64,000 bases of DNA, taken from assembly GCF_036924535.1 (NCBI RefSeq), contig NZ_JAZHRT010000001.1, positions 4,030,001-4,094,000 on the forward strand, given 5' to 3'. How positions within the stretch are numbered: the first letter of the stretch is position 1; each line of letters starts with the position of its first letter. The notes below the pieces were generated by a model that worked only from the letters and a program-made list of their open reading frames with translations, had not been told where the DNA came from and did not search any database. Source of the DNA: Bradyrhizobium sp. AZCC 2262. GTDB lineage: Bacteria > Pseudomonadota > Alphaproteobacteria > Rhizobiales > Xanthobacteraceae. The position numbers were made by a program, and so were the translations under genes. Shown here piece after piece: positions 62,441 through 64,000 of the stretch.

Positions 62441-63418
62441 TCACCAGCGCACGAGCGCGGAACCCCAGGTGAAGCCGCCGCCCATGGCTTCGAACAGCAC
62501 CAGATCGCCTTTCTTCACGCGCCCGTCCTTGACGGCCACCGCGAGCGCCAGCGGGATCGATGCCGCCGACGTGTTGCCGTGCAGATCGACGGTCAGCACC
62601 ACTTTCTGCGGTGCAATATGAAGCTTGTGCGCCGAAGCATCGATGATTCGCTTGTTGGCCTGATGCGGGATGAACCAGTCGATATCGTCGGCCGTCAGGC
62701 CGGTGGCGTTGAAGGCATCGACGATCACGTCGGTGATCATGCCGACAGCGTGCTTGAACACCTCGCGGCCTTCCATCCGCAAAAGGCCAACCGTCTGGGT
62801 TGAGGACGGACCGCCATCGACATAGAGCTTCGACTTGTGGCGGCCGTCGGAACGCAAATGCGTCGTCAGCACACCGCGGTCGCTCGATTTGCCCTGCTCC
62901 GTCTGCGCCTCCAGCACGACCGCGCCGGCGCCATCGCCGAACAGCACGCAGGTACCGCGGTCGTTCCAGTCCAGAATCCGCGAAAAGGTCTCGGCGCCGA
63001 TCACCAGCGCGCGCTTGTAAGTGCCCGCGCGCAGGAAATTGTCGGCGGTCGCCAGCGCAAAGACGAAGCCGGAGCAGACCGCTTGCAGGTCGAAGGCAGC
63101 GCCGTGGTTGATGCCGAGCCCCTCCTGCACCGCGACCGCGGTGGCCGGAAAGGTGTTGTCCGGCGTCGAAGTCGCCAGCACAATCAGGTCGATCGATTGG
63201 GCGTCGAGCCTCGCATGATGCAGCGCCGCGCGCGCAGCCTTGATCGCCAGGTGCGAGGTGAACTCGCCCTCGGCGGCGACGTGGCGCTCGCGGATGCCCG
63301 TGCGCTGCACGATCCACTCGTCGGACGTATCAATGCGGCTCGCCAATTCGGCATTGGTCAGAATCCGCTCCGGCAAATATGAGCCGCAGCCGAGCACGAC
63401 CGAACGTATTGCAGTCAC
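62441..63418 (-). CDS. fabH: 3-oxoacyl-[acyl-carrier-protein] synthase III
   Basis: A 325-residue condensing enzyme that starts fatty acid synthesis from acetyl-CoA and malonyl-ACP. The nucleophile is in [13 protein letters not shown], the His in [12 protein letters not shown] and the Asn in [15 protein letters not shown]; the C-terminal [13 protein letters not shown] is typical. The GTG start overlaps the plsX stop (GTGA), giving translational coupling. Confidence 0.96.
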   Translation of the reverse strand: MTAIRSVVLGCGSYLPERILTNAELASRIDTSDEWIVQRTGIRERHVAAEGEFTSHLAIKAARAALHHARLDAQSIDLIVLATSTPDNTFPATAVAVQEGLGINHGAAFDLQAVCSGFVFALATADNFLRAGTYKRALVIGAETFSRILDWNDRGTCVLFGDGAGAVVLEAQTEQGKSSDRGVLTTHLRSDGRHKSKLYVDGGPSSTQTVGLLRMEGREVFKHAVGMITDVIVDAFNATGLTADDIDWFIPHQANKRIIDASAHKLHIAPQKVVLTVDLHGNTSAASIPLALAVAVKDGRVKKGDLVLFEAMGGGFTWGSALVRW

Positions 63419-64000
63419 GACACAACCTCCTGCGCGATCTGCGCCTGTACCAGCGCACTGATCTTGGTGAGGAGATCGCAGCGGACCATCTCATAGCCAA
63501 CATCAACTGCGTAGGCAAAGCCTTCGGCGTTGATTCCGCCATGGCTCTTGACAACCACACCTTTCAGTCCAAGCAGCACGCCACCATTGGATTTGTTCGG
63601 GTCGAGCTTGTCCCGGAGCGCCTTGAAGGCGCTGCGGGCAAACAGATAACCGATCTTGGACTGCCAGCTGCTCGCCATCGCATTGCGCAGAAAATCCGCC
63701 ATCTGGCGCGCGGTGCCTTCCGCGGCCTTCAACGCGATGTTGCCGCTGAAACCTTCCGAGACGATCACATCAGCCGCGCCCGCGCCGATCCCGTCGCCCT
63801 CGACGAAGCCGAGATAGTCTAACTCTGGAAGATTCATCGCACGCAATTGTTCCGACGCCTTGCGAATCTCCTCGCCGCCCTTGACTTCCTCGACCCCGAT
63901 ATTGAGCAGGCCGACGGTCGGACGCTTCAGGCCGAACAGCACGCTCGCCATCGCGCTGCCCATGATCGCGAGCGACACCAGATGATGCGCGTCACCGCCG
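63415..64000 (-). CDS. plsX: Phosphate acyltransferase PlsX, C-terminal part (cut by window edge)
   Basis: The last 195 codons of PlsX, which forms acyl-phosphate from acyl-ACP for phospholipid synthesis ([74 protein letters not shown]). The start lies beyond position 64000. It leads the plsX-fabH-ihfA-merR order conserved in Rhizobiales. Confidence 0.95.
   Translation of the reverse strand, partial: GGDAHHLVSLAIMGSAMASVLFGLKRPTVGLLNIGVEEVKGGEEIRKASEQLRAMNLPELDYLGFVEGDGIGAGAADVIVSEGFSGNIALKAAEGTARQMADFLRNAMASSWQSKIGYLFARSAFKALRDKLDPNKSNGGVLLGLKGVVVKSHGGINAEGFAYAVDVGYEMVRCDLLTKISALVQAQIAQEVVS

Overview
The window is GC-rich alphaproteobacterial chromosome, most consistent with Bradyrhizobium or a close relative in the Nitrobacteraceae. 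The basis is the gene content (glnB-glnA behind a sigma-54 type promoter, a GcrA regulator, the plsX-fabH-ihfA-merR order, nadABC preceded by a NadQ-like regulator, a PssY/ExoQ-type exopolysaccharide cluster) and several families of intergenic palindromes of the sort scattered through Bradyrhizobium genomes. All identifications come from reading the sequence; no database search was run.

Layout. 1-20 kb is mostly housekeeping: the 5' end of tig, tRNA-Leu(UAG), a multicopper-oxidase-like protein that has lost most copper ligands, a mandelate racemase/enolase superfamily enzyme, NAD(P)HX repair (nnrDE), glnB-glnA, a frameshifted ridA, a hybrid histidine kinase, an orphan ABC binding protein, a glutamine amidotransferase-like hydrolase, an AI-2E family permease, a secreted c-type cytochrome fused to a regulatory-like domain, a diguanylate cyclase and rplM-rpsI. 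20-32 kb is metabolism: a hotdog thioesterase, an ECHDC3-like crotonase lacking both catalytic glutamates, a CoA-binding protein, metY, then nadQ-nadA-nadB-nadC with two tandem operator-like palindromes in front of nadA, and a LysR/SDR/SDR group. 32-34 kb holds an FTR1 iron permease and heme A synthase. 34-43.5 kb is an exopolysaccharide region (deacetylase-like protein, FemAB/BioF2-type acyltransferase, Wzz/BY-kinase-like protein, GT4 glycosyltransferase, undecaprenyl-phosphate sugar transferase, ExoQ-like polymerase/ligase).

43.5-54.5 kb is accessory: a MarR/FAD-monooxygenase divergent pair around a perfect palindrome, an IS110-family element, a saccharopine-dehydrogenase-like reductase, DUF169, YdcF, acetamidase, a GrlR homologue, GcrA, an SDR and a DapA-family protein. 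54.5-61.2 kb is a mosaic island ending at tRNA-Pro(GGG): two acyltransferase-3 genes (one in lower-GC DNA), scrambled terminase and chemoreceptor fragments, two small membrane proteins, and a tyrosine-recombinase-like integrase overlapped by a gene fragment that has lost its 5' end. 61.3-64 kb returns to the conserved core (merR-type regulator, ihfA, fabH, plsX).

Nothing here can confidently be called a new multi-gene system. The most useful leads are the nadA operator pair that encloses the ribosome binding site, three degenerate enzymes (multicopper oxidase, deacetylase, exopolysaccharide ATPase), the IS110 element with an unusually short left non-coding end, and the junctions in the tRNA-Pro island.
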